Notes under the pieces: generated by a model | The model's input: the letters and a program-made list of their open reading frames with translations, nothing else | Told to the model about the DNA's origin: nothing | The model's database searches: none | In this document: one piece after another, positions 24,406 to 32,910 of the stretch | How positions within the stretch are numbered: position 1 is the first letter of the stretch | Layout of the letters: the number at the start of each line of letters is the position of its first letter | NCBI GenBank assembly: GCA_024687205.1 | Contig: JAILES010000090.1 | Span: 1 to 64,000 of the forward strand | Source of the DNA: Lachnospiraceae bacterium | Lineage (GTDB): Bacteria > Bacillota > Clostridia > Lachnospirales > Lachnospiraceae | DNA length: 64,000 bases | Direction of reading: 5' to 3' | Program-made: the position numbers and the translations under genes

Positions 24406-26471
24406 AATAAAAGTCCCATCAGTTTATTGCTCCGTGCCACGAACTTTGTCATGGACTCGGGATCCAGCGGTCCGTTCTGTATCAGTGCCAGGTCATAAAG
24501 CTGTTCGCAGAGCAGCTGTACATTCTCCCCTTCCTTGTCGGTCAGTATCTTCTGTACCAGCTTGTTGTTGGCGTTGAGTATAAGGGTCATACCCTCTCTT
24601 CCCATGCCCATACCACCGAAGTTCATGCCCTGCATCGCGTACATCTTCATCATATCCTGCATACGTCTGCTCTCTTCGGATACGGTGATCATCGAGGAAA
24701 TGTCCTTATTCTTGAGCCTCTCCACCTTAACGACTATATTGTCCTTCTTGATGGCTTTCTTGAATATCTTTGAAAGCTCCTCGGTCTGGGCATCCAGCTC
24801 TTCCTGCTGCTTCTTGCTGTTCTTTGCCTTGAAGTCATCCGTCAGATCCGCATCTATACGCATGAACTTAATGCCTTCGTTCTTGCTCTCCAGCTGTGTG
24901 ATGAAAGGCTGGTCTATCTGGTCTTTAAGTACCACAGCAGATTTCTTTGCCTTCTTAAAGAGGTTGATATACTGGCTCTGCTGCTGCTCGTCGGTCACAT
25001 AGTAAACGGTCTTTTCCTTCTTTTCCTCTTCCGCTGCAGTCTCTTCCTTCTCTTCTTCTACGATCTCAGCTTCCACCTTCTCACCGTTCTCATCGGTAGC
25101 ATTCTCTTCATCATCACCGGTATCGACAGGCTTTACTTCAAGAGCTTCGGGCAGGCTTAAATACTTGCCGTCCAGATCCTTGAAGAGTATGTAATCCGTC
25201 ATCTTCTGACAGAACTTGTCATCCTTTAAGCAGCCGTACTTGATAAAGGGATTGATGTCATCCCAGTATTTCTCGTATTCTTCCCTCTCGGTCTTGCACA
25301 TGCCCGAAAGCTTGTCAGCTATCTTCTTCGAGATATACTCGGAGATCTTCTTCACGAAGCCGTCATTCTGCAGCGCAGATCTGGACACGTTGAGAGGCAG
25401 GTCCGGACAGTCGATGACACCCTTTAAGAGCATCATGTAATCGGGGATCACTTCCTTGATATTGTCCGCGATGAAGACCTGGTTATTGTACAGCTTGATC
25501 ACGCCCTCGATGGACTCGAACTCGATATTGATCTTCGGAAAGTAAAGTATGCCCTTTAAGTTGAAAGGATAGTCCATGTTCAGATGTATCCAGAACAGCG
25601 GCTCCTTGTAATCATGAAATACCTTTCTGTAAAACTCCAGATACTCTTCCTTTGTGCACTCGTTGGGATGCTTTGCCCACAGCGGCGTAGTGTCGTTGAT
25701 GGGTTCCGGACGCTTCTTTATCTTAAGCCTCTTCTTAGGCTCTTCTTTGTCATCCTCTTTCTTCTCGGGAATGATCTCCTCGATGACCACATCACTGTCC
25801 AGCTTCTCATCTTCATTGATGGTCTGGGTCAGCTCTTCGCCCTTCTTGCTGAGGTATATCTCGTAAGGCATGAAAGAACAGTACTTCCTGAGTACTTCCT
25901 CAGCCTCATACTTATTGCAGTATTTTAAGCAGTCTTCGGTAAGATGAAGGGTTATCTTTGTACCCACGGCATCGCGGCTGCCGTCTTCCATTTCATAATC
26001 GGTACCGCCGTCACAAACCCAGTGTACGGCCTTTGCTCCCTCTTTATAGGAAAGGGTATCGATCTCCACTTTCTCGGATACCATGAAAGCCGAATAGAAA
26101 CCGAGACCGAAGTGTCCGATTATCTGGTCTTCATTCGCTTTATCCTTGTATTTCGCGATAAAGTCGGTAGCTCCGGAAAAAGCTATCTGATTGATGTATT
26201 CCTCCACTTCCTCGGCCGTCATGCCCAGACCGTTATCCGTGATCACGATGGTCTTGTCTTCGGGTGATACTTCAATATCGATCTTTGCCTTATAGTCATC
26301 TGGAAGGGTATATTCACCCATCATATCCAGTTTTTTAAGCTTGGTTATGGCATCGCAGCCGTTGCTCACCAGCTCCCTGTAAAAGATGTCCTGATCGCTG
26401 TAGAGCCATTTCTTGATTATGGGAAAGATGTTCTCACTGTTGATTGATAAGCTTCCCTGTTTTCCTGCCAT
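24402..26471 (-). CDS. htpG: Hsp90 chaperone HtpG
   Basis: A 689-residue cytoplasmic Hsp90. The GHKL ATPase motifs are all present: RELVSNGCDAITKLK, ITDNGLGMT, and GHFGLGFYSAFMV. A charged, Glu/Lys-rich segment near 225-255 and another near 465-510 are longer than in E. coli HtpG. The C-terminal half has WAKHPNECTKEEY and LPLNVSRSALQND, typical of the middle domain. Promoter at 26530-26558 and a perfect CIRCE at 26566-26592 place it under HrcA repression. Confidence 0.96.
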   Translation of the reverse strand: MAGKQGSLSINSENIFPIIKKWLYSDQDIFYRELVSNGCDAITKLKKLDMMGEYTLPDDYKAKIDIEVSPEDKTIVITDNGLGMTAEEVEEYINQIAFSGATDFIAKYKDKANEDQIIGHFGLGFYSAFMVSEKVEIDTLSYKEGAKAVHWVCDGGTDYEMEDGSRDAVGTKITLHLTEDCLKYCNKYEAEEVLRKYCSFMPYEIYLSKKGEELTQTINEDEKLDSDVVIEEIIPEKKEDDKEEPKKRLKIKKRPEPINDTTPLWAKHPNECTKEEYLEFYRKVFHDYKEPLFWIHLNMDYPFNLKGILYFPKINIEFESIEGVIKLYNNQVFIADNIKEVIPDYMMLLKGVIDCPDLPLNVSRSALQNDGFVKKISEYISKKIADKLSGMCKTEREEYEKYWDDINPFIKYGCLKDDKFCQKMTDYILFKDLDGKYLSLPEALEVKPVDTGDDEENATDENGEKVEAEIVEEEKEETAAEEEKKEKTVYYVTDEQQQSQYINLFKKAKKSAVVLKDQIDQPFITQLESKNEGIKFMRIDADLTDDFKAKNSKKQQEELDAQTEELSKIFKKAIKKDNIVVKVERLKNKDISSMITVSEESRRMQDMMKMYAMQGMNFGGMGMGREGMTLILNANNKLVQKILTDKEGENVQLLCEQLYDLALIQNGPLDPESMTKFVARSNKLMGLLL

Positions 26472-26529
26472 TGTAAAGCACTTCCTTTCATAAACTTAAG
26501 TATTCCGCAGGCTTTACGCCCGCTTATAA

Positions 26530-26558
26530 AGTATATGACCCGCCGGATAAAAAGTCAA
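26530..26558 (-). promoter_or_regulatory. Sigma-A promoter of htpG
   Basis: Read leftward, TTGACT (26553-26558) and TATACT (26530-26535) have a 17-base spacer. The start codon at 26471 follows with a GAAAGGAAG ribosome site. Confidence 0.8.
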
Positions 26559-26565
26559 GGAAAAA

Positions 26566-26592
26566 TTAGCACTCATTTAATCAGAGTGCTAA
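26566..26592. promoter_or_regulatory. CIRCE operator (HrcA binding site)
   Basis: TTAGCACTC, nine bases, GAGTGCTAA: an exact match to the CIRCE consensus. It lies seven bases upstream of the htpG -35 box. In its usual role it is bound by the HrcA repressor and released on heat shock. CIRCE normally governs groESL and dnaK; on htpG it is less usual. Confidence 0.95.
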
Positions 26593-26595
26593 CAG

Positions 26596-26658
26596 ATCAT
26601 GGGGACGGTTCTCCGGTTGAAAATCAGAGATTTTCAACCGGAGAACCGTCCCCATGAT
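26596..26658. repeat. Perfect 30-base-pair palindrome of the GGGGACGGTTCT family
   Basis: Two perfectly complementary 30-base arms (26596-26625 and 26629-26658) around a three-base loop, carrying GGGGACGGTTCTCCGG. It sits between the stop of the membrane protein gene at 26664 and the CIRCE. It lacks a T-run. Related sequence is at 44257-44283, 49171-49312 and 50377-50484. Confidence 0.85.
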
Positions 26659-26663
26659 TGAAA

Positions 26664-28379
26664 TCACTTTATTCCGACTCCATCCGCCAGACTGTCTCCC
26701 AGGGGATACAGATGATCCAGATAGTCCGCATACATGGCACAGGGCAGCTCCGCTTCCCCGGATATCTTTACACCGGAAGGCACATTGACCTTATAGCCGT
26801 ACCAGTCCACGGTCTTCATGTCATATTTCTTTAGCCGCGGCTGGTTAAAAGCTATCCCGGCCAGCTCACCGCTTTCCGCCGTTCTTTTAAGAAAAGCCAG
26901 GTCCTCCTTTATCACCCGCTTCGGATGATAGGAGAAGAAAGCCGCCACAAAGAGCACCAGCAGTATAGCCTCCGCCCGGGGGAAATGTTTCGGGAGCAGC
27001 CTGTATACACAAGCTGCAAGATATATGGGCATAAAGAACATCAGCAGTTCAATGAATCTGTAGTCCGGGGCTTCCAAAAACCAGTAGAGCATGTTGGCGG
27101 CAACCGACGCGATCAGTATCATCATATACGGTTCATGTTCTTTGAAATGCTCATTTTTTCTGAATATGAGCCTGAAAACTATTATCCCCGCAAAGGCAGC
27201 GATATTTGCAAGCAGCAGCAGATAACCGTAGCTTCCCCGCTGGTTCTCAAGCCAGATCGGCAGCCACTTTTCAATGCCGCCGCGTATTATATCCGCCCCG
27301 GTACCCGGGGCCTTGGCCCAGAGTTCCACCATCTCACGCTCAAGAGTCACCATATCTGCCGGCATCTTCCATTCCACGCTGAAGAGATCGATCTTCTCCA
27401 TCGGGAACAGAAGATAGCCTGTAAGGATCACGGTCCTTAATACATAAGGTATCACGCAGGCACATCCGAGCCCTAAGAAAGCCGCCACGCTCTTAAACTT
27501 TTTCTTTTTTAGAAGTCCTATACCCGGCAGCAATGCCTCAAGTACCAGCACTGCAAGTGACAGCTTCATCGAAGCACAGATCACCGCAAATACCGCCAGC
27601 AGTCCGTAAGGTTCTTCCCGCTCCTCTTTACTCTCCGCAAGTGCCGCCCATTCTGCTATCACAAAACCGGCGGACAAGTTCGAAAAACTGTCGGTAAGAA
27701 AAGCTCCCGCAAGATAGCTTGTCGTAGCCGCATAGCCGACGGATACTATCCTGAAGGCTCTTGATACGCTGAAGCCTTTTTTAAACATCTCCGCCGCTGC
27801 TTCTATACCGTAGAAACCAAACAGCACATAGAGAAAGCCGCAGGCCGCATGCAGTAAGCCCCCTGACATTCCCTTTAACAAGGCTAACGCATAGAAGCAT
27901 ACAAGAGAGGAATCAAAGCCTATACGGGGATTGAAGTTTGCCGCACCGCGTACCGCTCCGTATTCTCTCGCCCACTTAACGGACTGTACCATATACAGAT
28001 CCGAATCCATATGCAGTTCATTAAAATCGGGATTAACCGTACAGATCAGGATAAATACGAGCCACAGGGCTTTAAGACAGATGCAGCCCCAGCCGTCTTT
28101 TTCCGCCCGTTTGCTCCAGCCGTATTTCTTTATCTTCAGGACTTCCAGCAGGACTATCACACTTGCCGTCCCGCTTAATGCCCTTGTATTTACCGGTCCG
28201 AAGAGACTAATATACTCAGCCGCCACAGTCAGTACCAGGAATCCCGCAATGCTCTTAACCGAAGCTTTTCTCTTCCCTGCGCCGCTTCCGCTCAGCTTAT
28301 CAAAAGCAAAAAACAAAAGATCACCCGCTCCGATGGTGATCAGATATATCAGTATCCAGAATATCAGTACTTCAAGCAT
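26664..28379 (-). CDS. Large multi-pass membrane protein, probably glycosyltransferase-like
   Basis: A 571-residue protein with about 12 hydrophobic segments. The first outer loop after HMDSDLYMVQSVKWARE carries acidic residues (NPDFNELHMDSD) like those of GT-C glycosyltransferases. The final 90 residues are extracytoplasmic, with YDMKTVDWYGYKVNVPSG and MYADYLDHLYPLGD. The tail resembles, weakly, the end of the protein at 17557-19206 (KYDxKT...PxG), so they may share a fold. It starts with a GGGAGA site 11 bases after the parvulin-like gene region. Specific function unknown. Confidence 0.55.
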   Translation of the reverse strand: MLEVLIFWILIYLITIGAGDLLFFAFDKLSGSGAGKRKASVKSIAGFLVLTVAAEYISLFGPVNTRALSGTASVIVLLEVLKIKKYGWSKRAEKDGWGCICLKALWLVFILICTVNPDFNELHMDSDLYMVQSVKWAREYGAVRGAANFNPRIGFDSSLVCFYALALLKGMSGGLLHAACGFLYVLFGFYGIEAAAEMFKKGFSVSRAFRIVSVGYAATTSYLAGAFLTDSFSNLSAGFVIAEWAALAESKEEREEPYGLLAVFAVICASMKLSLAVLVLEALLPGIGLLKKKKFKSVAAFLGLGCACVIPYVLRTVILTGYLLFPMEKIDLFSVEWKMPADMVTLEREMVELWAKAPGTGADIIRGGIEKWLPIWLENQRGSYGYLLLLANIAAFAGIIVFRLIFRKNEHFKEHEPYMMILIASVAANMLYWFLEAPDYRFIELLMFFMPIYLAACVYRLLPKHFPRAEAILLVLFVAAFFSYHPKRVIKEDLAFLKRTAESGELAGIAFNQPRLKKYDMKTVDWYGYKVNVPSGVKISGEAELPCAMYADYLDHLYPLGDSLADGVGIK

Positions 28380-28390
28380 GCCGCTTCTCC

Positions 28391-29377
28391 CTATAATCCT
28401 TTAAAATACTTGGAATAGATATCAAAGAAATCCGCACTGCCCGAAGACAGCTCTCCTGATATGGTCTCATCCAGAAGTTTCTCGTTAAGGTAGCATTCCT
28501 TCCCTTGAGAAAAAGCATCATAGACCTGTCTGAAAGCCTCCTTCTGCCGCTTCCTCAAGATCTCCTGTTTGCTCCTGTCGGTCTCCTCCCTGTCATAGGT
28601 ACTGATGCAGCGGAATACATAGTAACCGCCGTCGGCCTCTACTATGCCGCTGACTTCATCCTCAGCCAGAGAGAAACAGACCTCCTCGATCTCCTTGTTC
28701 ATCTTCCCCTTCGGGAAGGATATCACATAATCTTCTTTTTCATTGTAGGCAAAAGACAGGGTATCGTAGTCTTCGCCTTCTTCAAGTCTTGAAAGCAATT
28801 CCTCCAGCGCGCCGCGCTCGGTATTGTATATCTGGCGCACCGTGATGGTCCTTGCCTCATCATCGCTTATCTCGGGATTCACGTTTTCGATCAGCTTGTG
28901 GTACAGTTTCTCAGCTATGCGGTACTCCGCATACATATTCTGTACCATGTTCTGCTTGAGCCCGCCGGCCTTGGCCATATCCGAAGCTCCCAGATCCGAC
29001 ATGAATTCCTTCGCCGCATCCTTTACCAGAGCTTCCTCATCTTTGGTAAGTTCCACCTGATAGCTGGCCGCCAGCAGTTTCATCATCTTCAGCTTGTAGA
29101 GACGTGCGATCGCAGTCCTCTTGATATAATCATCCAGGGGCATACCGCCTATCTCGGTATCCCATATGCCCTCGCCGAAAATATTGTCATACTGTCCGTG
29201 CAGGTTCATCATATATACCAGCAGTTCCTGTCTGGTACACTCCTCGCCCTCGAGCCTGAATATCTCATCCTGCCCGAAACCTGTGGTCAGCACTATCTGT
29301 TTATCTTTATCGCCGCAGCCCGCTGCCGTGATAATGAGCAGAAGCAGCGCTGTCAGCATCCTTATCCTTTTCTTCAT
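28391..29377 (-). CDS. Parvulin-like peptidyl-prolyl isomerase lipoprotein (PrsA/SurA type)
   Basis: A 328-residue secreted protein. The N-terminus is KKRIRMLTALLLLIITAAGC, a lipoprotein-type signal ending at Cys. An N-terminal helical chaperone part with QELLVYMMN and DDYIKRTAIARLYKLKMM is followed by a PPIase-like segment from about residue 180 (ARTITVRQIYNTE, then FSLAEDEVSGIVEADGGYYVF). The usual parvulin core is shortened, so catalysis is uncertain and a chaperone role is as likely. It lies four bases after pepT. Confidence 0.75.
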   Translation of the reverse strand: MKKRIRMLTALLLLIITAAGCGDKDKQIVLTTGFGQDEIFRLEGEECTRQELLVYMMNLHGQYDNIFGEGIWDTEIGGMPLDDYIKRTAIARLYKLKMMKLLAASYQVELTKDEEALVKDAAKEFMSDLGASDMAKAGGLKQNMVQNMYAEYRIAEKLYHKLIENVNPEISDDEARTITVRQIYNTERGALEELLSRLEEGEDYDTLSFAYNEKEDYVISFPKGKMNKEIEEVCFSLAEDEVSGIVEADGGYYVFRCISTYDREETDRSKQEILRKRQKEAFRQVYDAFSQGKECYLNEKLLDETISGELSSGSADFFDIYSKYFKGL

Positions 29378-29380
29378 CGC

Positions 29381-30607
29381 TTACGCAGCCCACTCCCTTA
29401 CCAGCTGCTTTAATATCTCTATGGTGGTCATCATCTCTTCAACGCAGAGATACTCATGTTTTCCGTGGAAATTTCCTCCGCCCGTGCAGATATTCGGACA
29501 GGGCAGTCCCATATAGGAAAGCCTGGAACCGTCGGTGCCGCCCCTTATGGGTGTGCTTAAGGCACTCACGTCGCACTTTTCCATGGCTGCCATAAGATGA
29601 CCTGCCACTTCGGGATGGCTCCTCAGTTTTTCTTTCATGTTGTAATACTGGTCGTTTATCTCGGCAATAAGCACCTCTCTGCCGTACTGTTCATTCACTT
29701 TTTTGATGAGGGACTCAAAGAGTGCTTTCTTCTCCTCGAATTTTTCCATGTCATGATCCCTGATTATGTACTCTGCATATGCCTCTTCCACATTTCCCTT
29801 CATATCCGTCACATGGAAAAAGCCTTCCCGCTCCCTTGTATTCTCAGGTCTCTCTCCTTCCGGAAGCAGGGCATGGAAATCCATCAGAAGCTGCAGCGCA
29901 TTTATAAGTTTCCCGTAGCCTTCACCGGGATGCACCGATACTCCTTTTGCATAAAGCTTTACACCCGCTGCATTGAAAGTCTCGTCCGACATATCCCCGA
30001 GCCTGCCGCCGTCCACCGTATATGCATAATGCGCACCGAAGCCGGCCACATCGAAGTGATCCACACCTCTGCCTGTCTCTTCTTCGGCTGTAAAAGCTAT
30101 ACAGATATTTCCGTGGGCTTCTTCAGGATGTGCGATGAAATACGCCGCCATCTCCATTATCTCGGTCACTCCTGACTTGTCATCACTTCCAAGCAGCGTG
30201 GTCCCGTCTGTTACCACTACGGTCTTTCCCTTCATATCAGCCATCTCCGGGAAATCCGCGATACGGGTGACTATGCCCTTTTCCCCATTGAGCACTATAT
30301 CTCCGCCGTCATAATCCTCTATGACGCGTGCTTTCACATCTTTTCCGCTCATGGCTTCCGCCGTATCCACATGGGCGATAAAGCCTATGGAGGCTATGGT
30401 CTTTTCGGGCCTGTTGGAAGGGATCACCGCATATACGCAGCCGTACTCCTTATCCTGCCTTACATCCGGCACGCCCATCTCCTTCAGTTCATTATACAGA
30501 AGGTCCAGAAGCTCCCTCTGTCCCTCTGTCGAAGGATAAGCATCTATCTCACTCCTCGACATCGTATCTATCGAAACATATTTCAAGAATCTCTCTAATG
30601 CATTCAT
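29381..30607 (-). CDS. pepT: Peptidase T (tripeptide aminopeptidase)
   Basis: A 408-residue zinc aminopeptidase of the M20 family that releases the N-terminal residue of tripeptides in the cytoplasm. Zinc and catalytic motifs are HVDTAEAMSG, LGSDDKSGVTEIM, FTAEEETGRG, DGG and HPGEGYGKLINAL. Length matches PepT. A GGAGAAAGG-type site precedes the ATG. Upstream lies a repeat (30632-30683). Confidence 0.94.
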   Translation of the reverse strand: MNALERFLKYVSIDTMSRSEIDAYPSTEGQRELLDLLYNELKEMGVPDVRQDKEYGCVYAVIPSNRPEKTIASIGFIAHVDTAEAMSGKDVKARVIEDYDGGDIVLNGEKGIVTRIADFPEMADMKGKTVVVTDGTTLLGSDDKSGVTEIMEMAAYFIAHPEEAHGNICIAFTAEEETGRGVDHFDVAGFGAHYAYTVDGGRLGDMSDETFNAAGVKLYAKGVSVHPGEGYGKLINALQLLMDFHALLPEGERPENTREREGFFHVTDMKGNVEEAYAEYIIRDHDMEKFEEKKALFESLIKKVNEQYGREVLIAEINDQYYNMKEKLRSHPEVAGHLMAAMEKCDVSALSTPIRGGTDGSRLSYMGLPCPNICTGGGNFHGKHEYLCVEEMMTTIEILKQLVREWAA

Positions 30608-30631
30608 TTCCTTTCTCCTTAGGCTTCCCCC

Positions 30632-30683
30632 AAGGCTTCACCCCTTCGGGGAGAAGCTGTCGCCAAAGGCGACTGATGAGGGG
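30632..30683. repeat. Clostridial palindromic repeat, copy 2
   Basis: AAGGCTTCACCCCTTCGGGG then AGAAGC, a GTCGCC/GGCGAC hairpin, and CTGATGAGGGG. Same layout as 23851-23907, with the second hairpin changed but still paired. It lies between pepT and the downstream end of the zinc-ribbon gene. Confidence 0.8.
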
Positions 30684-30691
30684 CACGCCCC

Positions 30692-31417
30692 CTACACTAT
30701 CATATTCTCAATCGTCAGCCCCACTTCTCTTCCGCAGCCAGGGCATATCACCCTGCTGCCCGGAGCAAGGCTTACCACTCCGCCGCAGCCCGGACATAAC
30801 ACATCCTTTGTGCTTAAGCTGCCTGCGGGATATGAGCCCATCGTCATATCCGAATTATAATTGTATTCCGGAATGGAAGTCTGTCCCTGAGGCGCATCCA
30901 TCCTTACCGACATCTCCGTATGCGACATCAGCCTCTCCTGCCCCGGAAGATAAGCATCCTTTATCGACTTGTATGATTTTGAGATCATCTGCGCATCATT
31001 GCCGTTTACCGCCACTTCAATGGTATTGCCGATGGCGTACTTTTTCATATTCCTTCCGCCGGTCTTGATCCAGACTTCCCTGATGTTCCCGATAACACTT
31101 TCAGTCTCATCAAAGAACCTTACCACAAGTATGATTGCCGGCATACCATTGATCCGTATGCCGGGATCGCTTTCATATCTGAAGATCTTCCCCGTATATC
31201 TCTTCCCGAACTTAAGGGTCTCCATCCCCCTCTTTACCGACTTTATACCGCCTACGACCACTGCCAGTCCCGCAGCCAGGAATACACCGCCGAAAAGGAG
31301 GACCACAACAGGTGACGTCTGCTCCTTAACACTGTCCGTAAACGCAAGACACATAATAAATATGCCGCAGGCAACAAAAATGCTGCCAAAGGGTATCATG
31401 AATTTTCCTTCGTTCAT
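30692..31417 (-). CDS. Membrane protein with DUF3592-like domain and zinc ribbon
   Basis: A 241-residue protein. Two N-terminal membrane segments (about 5-25 and 37-58) precede a beta-rich region, GKIFRYESDPG then ILVVRFFDETES and KKYAIGNTIEVAVNGND, which resembles DUF3592. A C-terminal zinc ribbon has two Cys pairs, CPGCGG and CPGCGRE. I chose the ATG at 31417 for its GGGAGGAG site; a frame from 31462 would overlap the upstream gene. The unit is repeated twice in the neighbouring protein. Function unknown. Confidence 0.75.
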   Translation of the reverse strand: MNEGKFMIPFGSIFVACGIFIMCLAFTDSVKEQTSPVVVLLFGGVFLAAGLAVVVGGIKSVKRGMETLKFGKRYTGKIFRYESDPGIRINGMPAIILVVRFFDETESVIGNIREVWIKTGGRNMKKYAIGNTIEVAVNGNDAQMISKSYKSIKDAYLPGQERLMSHTEMSVRMDAPQGQTSIPEYNYNSDMTMGSYPAGSLSTKDVLCPGCGGVVSLAPGSRVICPGCGREVGLTIENMIV

Positions 31418-31437
31418 ACCGGATCTCCTCCCGCCGT

Positions 31438-32811
31438 TTATATTATAGTCTGGGATTCCCATATAGGAATCCTGTCAAAAGTATATGCCAGTCTGCCGCC
31501 GCAGCCGCTGCAGCTTGCCTCCGCTCCCGGCTGCACCTCAAGTTCCTGCCCGCAGGTCGGACATACAAGCGTATCCGGCTCGGCATTTTCATCATAAATA
31601 TCCGAGCGGCAGGGTCCGTTCCTTTTCCCGAAAAAGTCCGCTTTCTCAAGCTCATCCATGAGCCTTTCCTCATCATGCAGTGAAAAATGCTTAATAAGCG
31701 GATAATTCCACTTTACGATCTCCGAACCGCTTATCGGCGTTTCGATCTCCACGGTATTTCCTATCGCATATCTGTGCTGTACTATGCTGCCTGTTTCAAC
31801 CGTGGTCTCTTTGAGATGCCCCATTTTGTCAAAATAACGCACCACCGGCACGATCATGGGGATACCGTCCACAAAATCCCACATTGCCCTTTCATATCTG
31901 AATATCTTTCCGCGGAACCTCGGTGCCTGCTTTATAAACTTCATATCCCGGACAGCCGAAACAAGTGACAATAAGCCCTTTACCAGCATGATAATAGATA
32001 TGATGAGCATGATCCGCAATAAGGGATTGTCCTCTGACTTAATAAAAGTACAGATCATCACGATCGCAACAATGATGATCACTAAACTGCTCAGGAGCCC
32101 GGCCGCCTCCTTTTTCTCTTCACCCTCCGTCTCATAATGCCAATCACGTCTGTCCTGTACTCTTCTCAGCTTTGACGGATTATCTTCAGGTCTGAATATA
32201 TAGCTTCTGATCGAAGGCAATACGATCTTCTGACCACAGGAAGGACACTGACTCACCGTCCCGGACGTCATCCTGACAGGCTTTTTGCAGTGATAGCAGG
32301 TCAGGTCATCCTTCATCAGCCTGTCCTGCCATTCGATCTCTTCCTCTGTTATCTGCGGCTGTTCCTTATCGAATTCCGCTCTCTCGTCATCTGCTTTTAT
32401 ATGTACCGTTCCGCCTACCCGGTATTCTTCTCCCATTCTGCCGGTATTCGGAAGCCTTATCCAGGCTTCTTTCTTCCAGCCTCTGTGATCAAAATATCTT
32501 ACGATCACATTAAAGCTGCCGGAGGAAACGATCTCCCTGCCGCAGATCTTGGCTTTATACTGCTTAACCTTTTTTCCTTTAAGTTTTCTTTTTACGACTA
32601 CACTGATCTTCGCCAGTCTTACTACCTCACTTATGTTTTCCGACAGGGTAGTGATCCCCAGCAGGAAAAAAATGAGCGCCACAACAACAAAAAGGAAGCC
32701 GATGGGGTTGTCTTTAAAAACCGTAAGGCTTAGCGCTTCCAGGGCCGCCGCGATCACCAGACATATCAGACTTGCACTTAACAATGACAGTGTATGCTTT
32801 ATCGAATTCAT
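31438..32811 (-). CDS. Membrane protein with two copies of the DUF3592-like/zinc-ribbon unit
   Basis: A 457-residue protein built from two similar halves. Each half has two membrane segments, a beta-rich region and a zinc ribbon. Half 1 has KAKICGREIV, VIVRYFDHRG and Cys pairs CYHCKK and CPSCGQK near residues 170-195. Half 2 has GKIFRYERAMWD, VPVVRYFDKMG, RYAIGNTVEIE and Cys pairs CPTCGQE and CSGCGGR near the end. Half 2 is closest to the downstream 241-residue protein. A GGGAGG site precedes the ATG. The topology implies a membrane-bound sensor or scaffold; no catalytic motif is visible. Confidence 0.75.
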   Translation of the reverse strand: MNSIKHTLSLLSASLICLVIAAALEALSLTVFKDNPIGFLFVVVALIFFLLGITTLSENISEVVRLAKISVVVKRKLKGKKVKQYKAKICGREIVSSGSFNVIVRYFDHRGWKKEAWIRLPNTGRMGEEYRVGGTVHIKADDERAEFDKEQPQITEEEIEWQDRLMKDDLTCYHCKKPVRMTSGTVSQCPSCGQKIVLPSIRSYIFRPEDNPSKLRRVQDRRDWHYETEGEEKKEAAGLLSSLVIIIVAIVMICTFIKSEDNPLLRIMLIISIIMLVKGLLSLVSAVRDMKFIKQAPRFRGKIFRYERAMWDFVDGIPMIVPVVRYFDKMGHLKETTVETGSIVQHRYAIGNTVEIETPISGSEIVKWNYPLIKHFSLHDEERLMDELEKADFFGKRNGPCRSDIYDENAEPDTLVCPTCGQELEVQPGAEASCSGCGGRLAYTFDRIPIWESQTII

Positions 32812-32845
32812 CCGTACCTCCCATATATTTATACGGATACATTAT

Positions 32846-32887
32846 AAAACACCGCAACGTGTTTTATCAAGCACATTGCGGTGTTTT
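32846..32887 (-). terminator. Terminator after fba
   Basis: A 12-base-pair stem (AAAACACCGCAA / TTGCGGTGTTTT) with an 18-base loop; the leftward strand continues TTTTAT. It follows the fba stop (32911) by 23 bases and would shield the next gene. Confidence 0.75.
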
Positions 32888-32910
32888 CATAAGCTTTATG
32901 GGTACTGTAT

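Noticed and set aside
26596..26658. Intrinsic terminator for the gene ending at 26664
   Set aside because: The stem is very strong but has no T-run on the leftward strand and recurs as a repeat family, so it is called a repeat.
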